Part shown: one piece after another, positions 1 to 9,051 of the stretch
How positions within the stretch are numbered: the stretch's first letter is position 1
Layout: the number at the start of each line of letters is the position of its first letter
Source: Ruminococcus bromii
Lineage (GTDB): Bacteria; Bacillota; Clostridia; Oscillospirales; Acutalibacteraceae
Assembly (NCBI RefSeq): GCF_002834225.1
Contig: NZ_NNSR01000013.1
Coordinates: 1 to 64,000 of the forward strand
Direction: 5' to 3'
Length of the DNA stretch: 64,000 bases
Translations under genes and position numbers: made by a program
Notes under the pieces: model-generated
Databases searched by the model: none
What the model was told of the DNA's origin: nothing
What the model saw: only the letters and a program-made list of their open reading frames with translations

Positions 1-108
1 GCCGAGGTTCACAGCCTTAAAATAACGACCGGCGAGGACTAAGCCGAGAATGATAACTTTGAAATATGCAGAAAATATGCAACTTAAAAATCACAAGGGG
101 AAAAAACT
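1..108 (+). other. Upstream edge, possible 3' end of a preceding gene
   Basis: Frame 1 is open from the window edge to a TAA at 40-42 and would encode 13 residues ending in ITTGED. This may be the tail of an upstream gene, but it is too short to identify. The rest is AT-rich, carries two copies of ATATGCA (64-70 and 75-81), and ends in an AGGGG ribosome binding site for rarA. A TTGAAA at 59-64 could be a -35 box, but no good -10 follows. Confidence 0.3.
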
Positions 109-1374
109 ATGAACAAACCGCTTGCGGACAGAATCCGCCCGAAAACTCTTGATGATATAGTGGGACAAAAGCATCTTATTGCACCCGAAAAGCCATTGCG
201 GAAAATTATTGACAGCGGAGATATTCCGAATCTTATTTTTTACGGACCCTCGGGTGTGGGCAAGACTACACTTGCAACATATATTGCAAGAAAAACAAAC
301 CGTACTCTCAAAAAGCTGAACGGCACAACTGCGTCAACCGCCGATATAAAGGAAATTGTTTCGCAGCTCAACACATTTTCAGGAGTAAACGGTATTCTTC
401 TCTATCTTGATGAGATTCAGTATTTTAACAAAAAGCAACAGCAAACCCTGCTTGAATACATCGAAAACGGAAGTATAACCCTGATTGCTTCAACAACCGA
501 AAATCCGTACTTTTATGTATATAACGCAATACTCAGCCGTTCAACAGTTTTTGAATTTAAGCCGGTTACTCCCGACGAGGTTGAAAGGGCGGTTTACCGT
601 GCATGTGATTTTCTTGCCGAAGAGAGTGGCATTGATATTGAAATGTCGGAGGAGTGTGCAAAAAAAATTGCAACAGGCTGTGGCGGAGATGTTCGCAAGG
701 CTATGAATGCGGTTGAGCTTTCCGTGATTGCAACAGATGAAATTGACGGAAAAAAGGTTGTAAGACTTGAAACCGTTGAACAGCTTGTGCAGAAAAGTGC
801 AGTAAGATATGACCGCGAGGGCGATGAGCATTACGATATTATTTCAGCATATCAGAAAAGTATGCGCGGCAGTGACCCCGATGCGGCGCTTCATTATCTT
901 GCAAGACTTCTTGAGGCAGGCGATTTGCCCAGTGCATGCCGCAGACTTATGGTGTGTGCGTGTGAGGATGTGGGGCTTGCGTATCCGCAGCTTTTGCCGA
1001 TTGTAAAGTCGTGCGTGGATATGGCGCAGGCTGTAGGGCTTCCCGAGGCGAGAATACCCCTTGCAGACGCGGTGGTGATGGTGTGCAATGCTCCAAAATC
1101 CAATTCGGCATATATGGGAATAAACAGAGCCTTGGCAGATATTCACACAGGTAATTCGGGACCGGTGCCCAGACAACTGCAGAATAAGCACTGCGACGGA
1201 GAAGACAACCCGAATAAGGGTCAGTTTTATCTGTATCCCCATGATTTTCCGAACCACTATGTTGAACAGCAATATCTGCCCGACGCATTAAAGGATAAAA
1301 AGTATTATGAGTACGGCAAAAACAAGAACGAACAGGCGTTCAAAGCCTACTGGGACAAAATCAAGGGGAAGTAA
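109..1374 (+). CDS. rarA: Replication-associated recombination protein RarA (MgsA), AAA ATPase
   Basis: This 421-residue protein belongs to the RarA/MgsA/WRNIP1 family of AAA+ ATPases, which resemble clamp-loader subunits and act at stalled replication forks in the cytoplasm. The Walker A motif GPSGVGKT lies at residues 46-53, and Walker B with D101-E102 sits in LYLDEIQYF. A sensor segment containing STTENP follows. The C-terminal half has the tetramerisation and MgsA-type region, including the conserved PLADAVVMV and NKHCDG stretches. The length is normal for the family. The ATG is preceded by an AGGGG ribosome binding site. The gene stands alone; the next gene begins about 310 bases downstream. 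The family assignment is firm, while the precise cellular role is taken from homologues. Confidence 0.95.
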   Translation: MNKPLADRIRPKTLDDIVGQKHLIAPEKPLRKIIDSGDIPNLIFYGPSGVGKTTLATYIARKTNRTLKKLNGTTASTADIKEIVSQLNTFSGVNGILLYLDEIQYFNKKQQQTLLEYIENGSITLIASTTENPYFYVYNAILSRSTVFEFKPVTPDEVERAVYRACDFLAEESGIDIEMSEECAKKIATGCGGDVRKAMNAVELSVIATDEIDGKKVVRLETVEQLVQKSAVRYDREGDEHYDIISAYQKSMRGSDPDAALHYLARLLEAGDLPSACRRLMVCACEDVGLAYPQLLPIVKSCVDMAQAVGLPEARIPLADAVVMVCNAPKSNSAYMGINRALADIHTGNSGPVPRQLQNKHCDGEDNPNKGQFYLYPHDFPNHYVEQQYLPDALKDKKYYEYGKNKNEQAFKAYWDKIKGK

Positions 1375-1684
1375 TCCGATTTAATGAATTTTGATTTTAA
1401 AAAAACAAGTTAATATAAAAGTCGTTTATGAGTCGGTCAAAAAAGCTCGAAAATTATAAGTACACATCTGATTTGTTGCGTTTTATATTTTCATTTCTTG
1501 CTATTTATTTTCTTATTGTTTAATATGCACAATTTGAATGTGAATATTTTGTGACACAAGATATTTTATTATTCTAAAAAAGAAAATAAAAACCGATTCG
1601 ATAATGTAAAATTAAGGAGTAATTGTGGAGTAGTGTTGAGTAGCTTCACACATGCAACAAAAAATAATTTTGGAGGAAATCAAA
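1375..1684 (+). other. 310-base intergenic region upstream of the starch-binding gene
   Basis: This AT-rich stretch contains no credible gene. I see no U-tailed hairpin after rarA and no canonical promoter pair. The most notable element is the 11-base palindrome TTGTGACACAA at 1549-1559, which could be an operator. A strong GGAGG at 1672-1676 is the ribosome binding site that fixes the next start at 1685. Confidence 0.4.
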
Positions 1685-3340
1685 ATGGTAAAAAGACAAC
1701 ACAAAATCATTTGCCTTGTGCTTTGCCTTATGCTGGCGGTTTCAACCGTATTCGTCGGTGCAGTAAGCGCTTCTGCTGCAACAGGCGATACTGTTTACGT
1801 TAAGGTAAACAACGGCTGGTCAAATGTTAACTGCTATATGTGGACTGACGGTCTCGGCAGCAACGCATCTTGGCCGGGTAAAGCAATGACAAAGGTTGAA
1901 GACGGTGTATATTCCTACACTCTTGACAAGGATTATACAATGGTAATCTTCAACAACGGCTCAGATCAGACAGGCGACCTTGCATACCCGGGTCACGGCA
2001 AAATCTATGACCTTTCAAAGAAAACATGGTCGGATTATGCAGGTGCTCCTTCACAGGGTCCAACTGTTCAGACACCTACAAGCGCAACAACAGCAACAAC
2101 AGCAACAACAGCAACAACTCCCACACAGGGCAGTGAAGGCACAACTATTTTCCTCAATAACGAGGCAGGTTGGGCAACACCTGTTGCTTATATGTGGAAC
2201 AGCAATTCTGACAGCAACGGCGCATGGCCGGGCGTAAAGATGACAAACATCGGCGGCAATGTCTATCAGTATACTGCATCAAAGACATTTACAAGCTGCA
2301 TCTTCAGCAACAGCGGTCAGTCACAGACAGGAGACCTTACTGCAAAGGACGGCTATATATACAACAACAAGACTAATCAGTGGTCTGTTTATGATACAAG
2401 CCCTCTCCAGGTTAAGGAATTTACTGCTGATCCTGCATCAAACATCTACACAGGTACAGATGTACAGCTTTCTGCAACTGCTGCCAATAAGAGCGGTGCA
2501 GCAGTAAGCTACAAGTTCTCTGTTACTAACGCACAGGGCGGAACATCAACACTTTCCGACTTCTCTTCAGCAAAATCAGTAACATGGACTCCTACAGTTG
2601 CAGGTGAATACACAATTACATTTGACTTTAAGGATACAGACGGCAACACAAACAGCCGTACAATGACTCTTGAAGTTAAGGACGACTCAGCACTTGTTAA
2701 GCCAATCATCAAGAGTGTTACTCCTGCAAACCTTAACCTCATTAAGGTTAACTCAACTGCTACTGTAACAGTTAAGGCAGGCGGCGGTAAGACAGGTACA
2801 AACCTTCTTTTCTACAAGTATGTTGTAACTGATCCTAACGGCGCTCAGAACACTCCTTACTACACACTCAACAACATTTACACATTCGTTCCTACAATGA
2901 AGGGCGAATACAAGGTTAATGTATATGTTCAGGGCTCTGACAACAGCACAGTAAACAAGACATATACTTACACAGCAGCAGATGATGTTACTGAGCCGAC
3001 AACAGTTGTTGTTCCTACAACAGCTCCTCAGCCAACTACTGTTCCGCAGCCTACAACAGCTCCTCAGCCTGCAACAAAGCCACAGCCAACTACTTCACCG
3101 GTTCAGCCGACTACAGCAGTTCAGCCTACAACTGCTCCCGAAAGACTCCGCGGTGATGTTAACGGTGACGGTGCTGTAACTGTTATTGACACAACATATC
3201 TCCAGAAGTCACTTGTTCATGACGCAGGTGTTCCTTCGCTCGATCAGCTTGATCTTGCAATATGTGATCTTGACGGTGACGGCATAATCAGCATTAAAGA
3301 CGCAACTATTATCCAGACAATTGTTGTAAATCTTAAATAA
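1685..3340 (+). CDS. Secreted starch-binding protein: two CBM26 modules, Ig-like modules, dockerin
   Basis: This 551-residue secreted scaffold-attached protein has no catalytic domain. A signal peptide covers about residues 1-32 (ending VSASAA). Two starch-binding CBM26-like modules follow; each has a YMW motif and a WPG.KMT motif, at about 34-120 and 150-238, joined by a Thr-rich linker. Two beta-rich Ig-like modules occupy about 240-430, then a Pro-Thr linker built on PTTAPQ. A type I dockerin spans 490-551, with two calcium loops starting DVNGDG and DLDGDG. Dockerins bind cohesins, so the protein probably joins an amylosome-like complex and tethers starch. The start at 1685 is chosen because GGAGG sits 8 bases upstream and the signal peptide begins there; an ATG at 1652 is in frame but poorly placed. 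The amylase gene follows 34 bases later and is probably cotranscribed. Confidence 0.88.
   Translation: MVKRQHKIICLVLCLMLAVSTVFVGAVSASAATGDTVYVKVNNGWSNVNCYMWTDGLGSNASWPGKAMTKVEDGVYSYTLDKDYTMVIFNNGSDQTGDLAYPGHGKIYDLSKKTWSDYAGAPSQGPTVQTPTSATTATTATTATTPTQGSEGTTIFLNNEAGWATPVAYMWNSNSDSNGAWPGVKMTNIGGNVYQYTASKTFTSCIFSNSGQSQTGDLTAKDGYIYNNKTNQWSVYDTSPLQVKEFTADPASNIYTGTDVQLSATAANKSGAAVSYKFSVTNAQGGTSTLSDFSSAKSVTWTPTVAGEYTITFDFKDTDGNTNSRTMTLEVKDDSALVKPIIKSVTPANLNLIKVNSTATVTVKAGGGKTGTNLLFYKYVVTDPNGAQNTPYYTLNNIYTFVPTMKGEYKVNVYVQGSDNSTVNKTYTYTAADDVTEPTTVVVPTTAPQPTTVPQPTTAPQPATKPQPTTSPVQPTTAVQPTTAPERLRGDVNGDGAVTVIDTTYLQKSLVHDAGVPSLDQLDLAICDLDGDGIISIKDATIIQTIVVNLK
2087..2117 (+). repeat. Short tandem repeat, 9-base unit, in the Thr-rich linker
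   Basis: The unit GCAACAACA is repeated about three and a half times and encodes Ala-Thr-Thr in the linker between the two CBM26 modules. Copy-number slippage would change linker length by three residues without breaking the frame. Confidence 0.8.
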
Positions 3341-3374
3341 TCTAAATTAAATAATAAAGATTGGAGATATACTT

Positions 3375-5789
3375 ATGACAGGAATCAAGAAGCTGTGTGC
3401 GCTTGTTCTTGCTGTAATGATGGTTGTAACCGTAGGCGTGATTTCTGTAAATGCAGCTCAGAGTTCCGACTCTGATGCTGTTGCTGCGGATACAACAAAT
3501 ACAGGCATTACAATTCATGTAAGAATGAAGGACAGCACTCAGCCATATGTATATTTGTGGAACTCGCTTCCTACAAATAGCGCTATGTCAAAGTCTTACC
3601 CCGGTGAGAAGATGACAAAGGGCGACAAATGGTACAACTACCATGTAGCTGATGTTACAAAAGTAAACGCAATTATCACAGACGCAGACGGCAAGCAGTA
3701 CTCTACAGAGAAAAAGCTTGAGTCAGGAGCAAGCTCAGACTGGTACTTTGAGAACGGTAAGTGGTCAAAATACAACCCTGACGAGCCGGATCCGATTGGC
3801 AGCGTTGATATGCGTGAAGAAACAATCTACTTCGTTATGACAACCCGTTTCTATGACGGCGATACAGGCAACGATGTTCATTGCTGGGATGACGGCACAG
3901 CCGGCAACGGTGATGACGACCCTGCATGGCGTGGTGACTTCAAGGGTCTTGGCGAAAAGCTCGACTACATCAAGGCTCTCGGCTTCAGCGCAATTTGGGT
4001 AACACCTGTTGTTACAAACGGATCAGGCTATGACTACCACGGCTATCATGCTATGGATTTGTCAACAGTTGATGCTCGTTATGAAAGCTCAGACTACACA
4101 TACGAGGATCTTATTCACGATGCTCACCAGAAGGGCATGAAGATTATTCAGGACGTAGTTCTTCAGCACACAGGTAACTTTGGTGAAGCACACTTCTGTG
4201 ATCTTTTCACAAAGGATACAACTAAAGACCTTGGCAACCTTCAGGAGTCATTGATTCCTACACAGTATCTTCTTGATACATACGGCCTTAAGTCACCTGA
4301 GGAATACTGGGCTCAGAAGCCGGGTGTTCAGTATCAGCAGAGACTTAATCTTATGAAGAATGTTACTTACTCAGGCGACAACGGTAACTCAACAGGACCT
4401 CAGCCCGCAGCTAAGGACTTCTCTATGGATAAGATTTCACAGAGTGATACTTACAACCCGAACAACTACTATCATACAGGCTATTTCCAGAGTCCTAACT
4501 ATGATGACTGGACAACAAAGTTCAGCCAGATTGCAGGCGACTGCGTTGACCTTAACACAGAGAACCCTGCAGTTGCAGAATATGTTGTAGATTCATATTC
4601 AAAGTATATGGATATGGGCGTTGACGGCTTCCGTGTTGATACTGTTCGTCACATTCCGAGAGTATCTCTCAACATTATGTTCAATGATCAGCTTATGGAC
4701 GCTGCTAAGGCAGCAGGCAAGCCTAACTTCTATATGTTCGGCGAAATCTGCACAAGATACACATCAGTTTGGTATCGTGGCCATGCCGAGGAGTCAACTC
4801 CTTACTACACATGGAAAGAGTCTAACTCTAAGTGGGCAGACAGCTGGAACTGGGGCACATCAGCTTCAGAAATCAACGACAACATGAACCTCGTTCTTCA
4901 GCATTATCTTGAAGAAGATAATTACAACGGTGATATGGATTCTACACAGCCAAAGAGCGACAACGCTTACCTTGACGGTATTACATATCACGGTTCCGAC
5001 CGTTCTATGGCATCAGGCATGGATGCAATTGACTTCCAGATGCACAGAATGTTCGGTAGCGCTAAGAACGCTTATAACTTCGCTGTTAACAACGACCAGT
5101 ATTACAATGATGCAACATACAGCGTAATGTATGTTGATTCACACGACTATGCTCCTGAACAGCCGGATGAAACAACTCGTTTCACAGGCGGTACACAGAC
5201 ATGGGCAGAGAATATGGATCTTATGTTCACATTCCGTGGTATTCCTTGCGTATACTATGGTTCAGAAGTTGAGTTCAAGAAGGGTGAGCTTATTGATAAG
5301 GGTACACTTATTTCTCTTGAAAACTCAGGTCGTGCATACTTCGGTGATTATCTTGAGGGTACTGTAAACGCTACTGACTTCAGTGAGTACACAGCATCAG
5401 GCACTGTTGCTGACACTCTTGCAAGCCCGCTCAGTAAGCACCTTTCAAAGGTTAATGCTATTCGTCGTGCTATCCCCGCTCTCCAGAAGGGTCAGTACAC
5501 AGCATCAAACACATATGTAACAGGTGGAGATATGTCTTATGTTCGCCGTTATACTGACGACAACACAGACAGCCTTGCACTCGTTTCAATTTCTTCAGGT
5601 GCAACATTTAAGAACATTCCTAACGGCAAGTATGTTGACGCTGTTACAGGTGATGTTAAGTATGTTACAGACGGTACACTTACAGTTCCGGAACTTGCTA
5701 AGGCTAACATGAGAGTTTATGTATGCTGCGCAAGCGGATTTACAGGTATCGACGGTCAGATCGGCGGAGATTCAGCTTACGCTAAATAA
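3375..5789 (+). CDS. Secreted alpha-amylase, GH13 with N-terminal CBM26-like module
   Basis: This 804-residue extracellular enzyme hydrolyses alpha-1,4 links of starch. A signal peptide occupies about 1-28 (ending VNAA). A CBM26-like starch-binding module spans about 45-135 (YVYLWNS, YPGEKMTKG). The GH13 barrel runs from about 148 to 680. Its conserved regions are DVVLQH (260-265), GFRVDTVRH with nucleophile D422, FGEI with acid/base E457, and VDSHD with D591. All three catalytic acids are present; region I has Gln where most GH13 enzymes have Asn. A C-terminal beta domain follows. There is no dockerin, cohesin or sortase signal, so the enzyme is probably free or held only by its CBM. It lies 34 bases after the dockerin protein and is followed by a strong terminator, so the two form a starch-use pair. 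Exact product specificity cannot be read from sequence. Confidence 0.93.
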   Translation: MTGIKKLCALVLAVMMVVTVGVISVNAAQSSDSDAVAADTTNTGITIHVRMKDSTQPYVYLWNSLPTNSAMSKSYPGEKMTKGDKWYNYHVADVTKVNAIITDADGKQYSTEKKLESGASSDWYFENGKWSKYNPDEPDPIGSVDMREETIYFVMTTRFYDGDTGNDVHCWDDGTAGNGDDDPAWRGDFKGLGEKLDYIKALGFSAIWVTPVVTNGSGYDYHGYHAMDLSTVDARYESSDYTYEDLIHDAHQKGMKIIQDVVLQHTGNFGEAHFCDLFTKDTTKDLGNLQESLIPTQYLLDTYGLKSPEEYWAQKPGVQYQQRLNLMKNVTYSGDNGNSTGPQPAAKDFSMDKISQSDTYNPNNYYHTGYFQSPNYDDWTTKFSQIAGDCVDLNTENPAVAEYVVDSYSKYMDMGVDGFRVDTVRHIPRVSLNIMFNDQLMDAAKAAGKPNFYMFGEICTRYTSVWYRGHAEESTPYYTWKESNSKWADSWNWGTSASEINDNMNLVLQHYLEEDNYNGDMDSTQPKSDNAYLDGITYHGSDRSMASGMDAIDFQMHRMFGSAKNAYNFAVNNDQYYNDATYSVMYVDSHDYAPEQPDETTRFTGGTQTWAENMDLMFTFRGIPCVYYGSEVEFKKGELIDKGTLISLENSGRAYFGDYLEGTVNATDFSEYTASGTVADTLASPLSKHLSKVNAIRRAIPALQKGQYTASNTYVTGGDMSYVRRYTDDNTDSLALVSISSGATFKNIPNGKYVDAVTGDVKYVTDGTLTVPELAKANMRVYVCCASGFTGIDGQIGGDSAYAK

Positions 5790-5834
5790 TTCCGACTCGG
5801 TTTATTCCTGAATCTGTAATTAAACAAAATAATT

Positions 5835-5870
5835 ACGGCACTCCGATATTTTTCGGAGTGTCGTTTTTTT
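5835..5870 (+). terminator. Intrinsic terminator after amylase
   Basis: A GC-rich hairpin, ACGGCACTCCGA paired with TTCGGAGTGTCGT around a short loop, is followed by a run of T. It closes the dockerin-protein and amylase unit. Confidence 0.9.
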
Positions 5871-6236
5871 GCGCTTGTTTTGAGAATGCATTTTGTATAT
5901 TTGAGCGTAGTTGAGGATAATATTATATTTTGTGTATTTGAAGGCTTTGTAACATTTTGTATGTTAAAAGTGAGTTTTACGGCAACAATTTACTGATACA
6001 TAATAAAAAACTCTAAGAGATGAAAACATAAAAAATTTCACATTGCAAAAATTATCGTGGTATATCATATTAAAATGATAAATTGTAAAAACTATTTATT
6101 ATAGTTCTTTGAAATTGCAGAATTTTTATGCAAGTTGCTAAAAAACAGCGTATGATATTCGTGAAATTTACTTATGGAAATGGTTTTTGCAAAGTGTTAT
6201 AATCTTGTAAATATATATAAGAAGGGCGGTGCTTTT
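5871..6236 (+). other. AT-rich intergenic region before adenine deaminase
   Basis: No gene is supported here. A TATAAT at 6198-6203 is the best -10 candidate for the deaminase, but no good -35 lies at the right distance. I looked for purine-riboswitch core elements and did not find them. Confidence 0.4.
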
Positions 6237-7961
6237 ATGCAGGAAATATTCGAACAGAAAATAAACAGACAGCTTGCAGCAAAGCAGAGACTAATTGCAG
6301 TTGCGGCAGGCAGGGAAAAGGCAGACCTTGTTTTGAAAAACGCAAAGTATCTTAATGTGTTTTCAAATGAATTTTTGTGCGGTGACATAGCCGTTGCAAA
6401 TGGACTGATTGCCGGTGTCGGAAAATATGACGGTAAAACAGAGATTGATGTCAGCGGAAAACTCGTTCTCCCGGGTTTTATCGACGCACATATTCACCTT
6501 GAAAGTTCAATGGTGACTCCTGCTGAATTTGCAAAGGCAGTTGTTGCCCACGGTACAACCACAGTTATAACCGACCCTCACGAAATCACAAATGTAATGG
6601 GCATTTACGGAGTTGAATATATGATTCAGGCATCGCAAAATTTGCCGATTGATGTTCATTTTATGATGCCGTCATGTGTGCCTGCCACAGAAATTGACGA
6701 GAGCGGTGCGGAGCTTGACTGCAAGGATATTGACTTGTACTTGGATAATAATAAAAAGGTACTCGGACTTGCAGAGATGATGAACTATGTTGGTGTTATC
6801 AACGGCGATAAAAATGTGCTTTCAAAAATTGTTACCTCGCAGGCTCATCACAAGAAAATTGACGGTCACGCTCCTGAGCTTTCGGGCAATGACCTCAACG
6901 CATACATTGCCGCAGGTGTCTATTCCGACCACGAGTGTTCCACCTTTGAAAATGCCCTTGAAAAGCTGAGAAAAGGTCAGTTTATTATGATAAGAGAGGG
7001 TACTGCCGCCCATAATCTCAAGGCACTTATGCCGCTTTTGACTCAGCAGTATTACTCAAGGTGTATGTTTGCAACAGATGATAAGCATCCAAGTGATTTG
7101 CTCTACGGCGGTCATATTGACTACATCGTAAAACAGGCGCTGAAAAACGGTGCAGATCCGATTGTTGCCCTCAAAACAGCAACCCACCATGCTGCAAGAT
7201 ACTTTTTGCTCAATAACAAAGGTGCGATTGCTTCGGGTTATCTTGCCGATATTGTTGTTGTTGATAATCTTGAAGATTTCAATGTTGAAACTGTTTTCAA
7301 GCGTGGCAAGCTTGTTTTTGACGGCGAAGTTAAGGACTTTTCTGCTCCCACAGTTGATGAAAAGCTTGCCGAAAAATGTTTTGACACTTTCCACCTTGAC
7401 AGCGTAACTCCGAGCAGTTTCAAGGTTGACGGAAAACTCGGGCTTATCGGTCTTGTCGGCGGTGAATTGCTCACACGCAATCTCGGCACAGCAGATAAAA
7501 TTGATGTGGAAAACGATATTCTGAAAATTGCCTGCATTGAGCGTCACAAAGGCACAAATCATATCGGTGTCGGCTATGTTAAAGGCTATTCGCTGAAATC
7601 GGGTGCAGTCGCAACCTCTGTTGCCCACGATTCGCACAACATTATCACAGTCGGCTGTAATGATGATGATATTGCCGTTGCCGTGAACGCAATCAAGGAC
7701 AGCAAGGGCGGTATCGCAGTTGTTGAAAACGGCAAAATTAAGGCTCTGCTCGAACTCCCGATTGCAGGCTTGATGTCCGATGAACCGCTGACAACCGTAA
7801 ACGAAAAGCTTGAAAATGCAAAGTCATCTGCATATGAACTTGGCGCGGACAAAAGCATTGATCCGTTTATGACTCTCTCGTTTCTAAGTCTGCCCGTTAT
7901 CCCAAGCTTGAGAATAACCACCAAAGGTGTGTTTGATGTGGAAAATTGGAAAATGCTCTGA
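6237..7961 (+). CDS. ade: Adenine deaminase
   Basis: This 574-residue metal-dependent amidohydrolase converts adenine to hypoxanthine and ammonia in purine salvage. The amidohydrolase metal motif is H85 and H87 in DAHIHLESS; the typical PHEI and GHAP motifs follow, along with a DDKHPSDL segment. The C-terminal adenine-deaminase domain contains SVAHDSHN. The length suits the Ade family. The longer in-frame start at 6174 is rejected because the GAAGGGCGG ribosome binding site lies just before 6237 and the conserved N-terminus begins there. It is a single gene, followed by its own terminator at 8008-8056. Confidence 0.94.
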   Translation: MQEIFEQKINRQLAAKQRLIAVAAGREKADLVLKNAKYLNVFSNEFLCGDIAVANGLIAGVGKYDGKTEIDVSGKLVLPGFIDAHIHLESSMVTPAEFAKAVVAHGTTTVITDPHEITNVMGIYGVEYMIQASQNLPIDVHFMMPSCVPATEIDESGAELDCKDIDLYLDNNKKVLGLAEMMNYVGVINGDKNVLSKIVTSQAHHKKIDGHAPELSGNDLNAYIAAGVYSDHECSTFENALEKLRKGQFIMIREGTAAHNLKALMPLLTQQYYSRCMFATDDKHPSDLLYGGHIDYIVKQALKNGADPIVALKTATHHAARYFLLNNKGAIASGYLADIVVVDNLEDFNVETVFKRGKLVFDGEVKDFSAPTVDEKLAEKCFDTFHLDSVTPSSFKVDGKLGLIGLVGGELLTRNLGTADKIDVENDILKIACIERHKGTNHIGVGYVKGYSLKSGAVATSVAHDSHNIITVGCNDDDIAVAVNAIKDSKGGIAVVENGKIKALLELPIAGLMSDEPLTTVNEKLENAKSSAYELGADKSIDPFMTLSFLSLPVIPSLRITTKGVFDVENWKML

Positions 7962-8007
7962 TGTGCGGAAACTTTTAATAATACAATAAAATATCAAATA
8001 ATTTAAG

Positions 8008-8056
8008 CAGGAAAACAAAATGCGTATTTGTCACTTTGTTTTCCTGTTTTATTTTG
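8008..8056 (+). terminator. Intrinsic terminator after ade
   Basis: AGGAAAACAAA pairs with TTTGTTTTCCT and is followed by a T-rich tract. Confidence 0.8.
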
Positions 8057-8486
8057 TAAAAGGGCTATAGTCATTTTACAGTCACTTTGCATTTGTATAA
8101 TTTGAATATAAAAGAAATTGGTTGATTTAAAGCATATAGCAATACAATATTAAATAATAGCCATTGTGCAATATTTACAAATTATTGTGTAAAAATTTGT
8201 CGTGAAAATTACCTGATTTGCTTGAAATATTATTAAAATGTGATATAATAGCATTATAAAGTCAATGTATAAAAAGTATTGCAATAATAATTACAGAGCT
8301 AATTTAAGTGTATTCTACTGAATTATCAGTTGTATACGACTAAAGATGCAATAGTTGAAAATTAAAAACATCAAGATATTACAAATAATTTAAACAGATA
8401 AACCGTGCATTTGCGTTTGTTTAAATGGTAAATCTGTACAATGGCTTGTGAGGAGGTCTGGATATTAAGAAAAATGAGGTGACGAA
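8057..8486 (+). other. Promoter and long leader of the secreted-protein/ABC unit
   Basis: A promoter lies at 8222-8249, giving a leader of about 230 bases before the ATG at 8487. The leader is AT-rich and holds an inverted repeat, ATTTAAACA (8388-8396) and TGTTTAAAT (8418-8426). A partly alternative partner, GGTAAATCTG, lies just downstream. No open frame of credible length is seen. Confidence 0.5.
8222..8249 (+). promoter_or_regulatory. Promoter TTGAAA-16-TATAAT
   Basis: The -35 box TTGAAA is at 8222-8227 and the -10 box TATAAT at 8244-8249, with a 16-base spacer. It is well placed to drive the 8487-12852 gene set. Confidence 0.65.
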
Positions 8487-8933
8487 ATGAAATTCTATAA
8501 AAGATTATTAGCAATGGCAATTGTGGCAACCGTTTTTATTTCCGTTTTTGCATTTGGTGCAACGGCATACGGATCTGATAATGATATTCCGTTTTCAGTG
8601 AAGGTTCCTGGATATCAGGGTAAGGTTTATACTAATGCAGAGTACAGAGGTAATTCAGGAATAGAAGTTCCTTGGAAAGTTAATTTTACTTATTCAGAAG
8701 AAGGTAAAGGTACCATAATGTACTTCTATCTTTCAGGACCTTGGTATTCAAAAGAGTCAAATGTAAAAGCTGTAAAACAGGGAAGTGGCAATAAATATTT
8801 TGATGCGTATGATTCCTGCAAAAAAATGAATGTTGGACTTGCTATTAAGAACAATAACAAGGAAGATGGCAATAAGTATAATGTTTCAGGATATTGGGAC
8901 GAAGAAACAGCAAAACACGCATTTTCATACTAA
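8487..8933 (+). CDS. Small secreted protein, DUF2712-like
   Basis: This 148-residue exported protein has a clear signal peptide at about 1-28 (hydrophobic core ending FGATAYG). The mature part is about 120 residues, rich in aromatic and charged residues, with one Cys. The pattern DNDIPF near the mature N-terminus, EGKG in the middle and VSGYWDEET near the end resembles, from memory, the uncharacterised DUF2712 family of small secreted Firmicutes proteins. The ribosome binding site GAGGTGA precedes the ATG. It is the first gene of a unit with three membrane proteins, an ABC ATPase and a membrane LRR protein, which suggests a secreted peptide with a dedicated transporter or immunity system. A bacteriocin or signalling role is possible but unproven. 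Confidence 0.7.
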   Translation: MKFYKRLLAMAIVATVFISVFAFGATAYGSDNDIPFSVKVPGYQGKVYTNAEYRGNSGIEVPWKVNFTYSEEGKGTIMYFYLSGPWYSKESNVKAVKQGSGNKYFDAYDSCKKMNVGLAIKNNNKEDGNKYNVSGYWDEETAKHAFSY

Positions 8934-9051
8934 TAAGTTTTACTGCTTTTAAAAATTACTGTTAGTTAATTAACTTTTATTCCTCATAAGTCATTTGCAG
9001 ATTTACCATATAACTATATAACGAATCAGCCTATAAATTGAGGTGAAAAAT

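Noticed and set aside
844-1288. Long antisense open frames opposite rarA and similar shadows elsewhere.
   Set aside because: They lack ribosome binding sites and family features and lie wholly opposite well-supported genes.
2990-3140. Repeated PTTAPQ-coding DNA considered as a CRISPR-like repeat array.
   Set aside because: It is in frame within the starch-binding protein, encodes a Pro-Thr linker and has no regular spacers.
5871-6236. Possible purine riboswitch upstream of adenine deaminase.
   Set aside because: The conserved core and P1 elements of purine riboswitches are not visible.
6174-6236. Longer in-frame start for adenine deaminase.
   Set aside because: The ribosome binding site and the conserved N-terminus both point to ATG 6237; the upstream part overlaps the promoter-like region.
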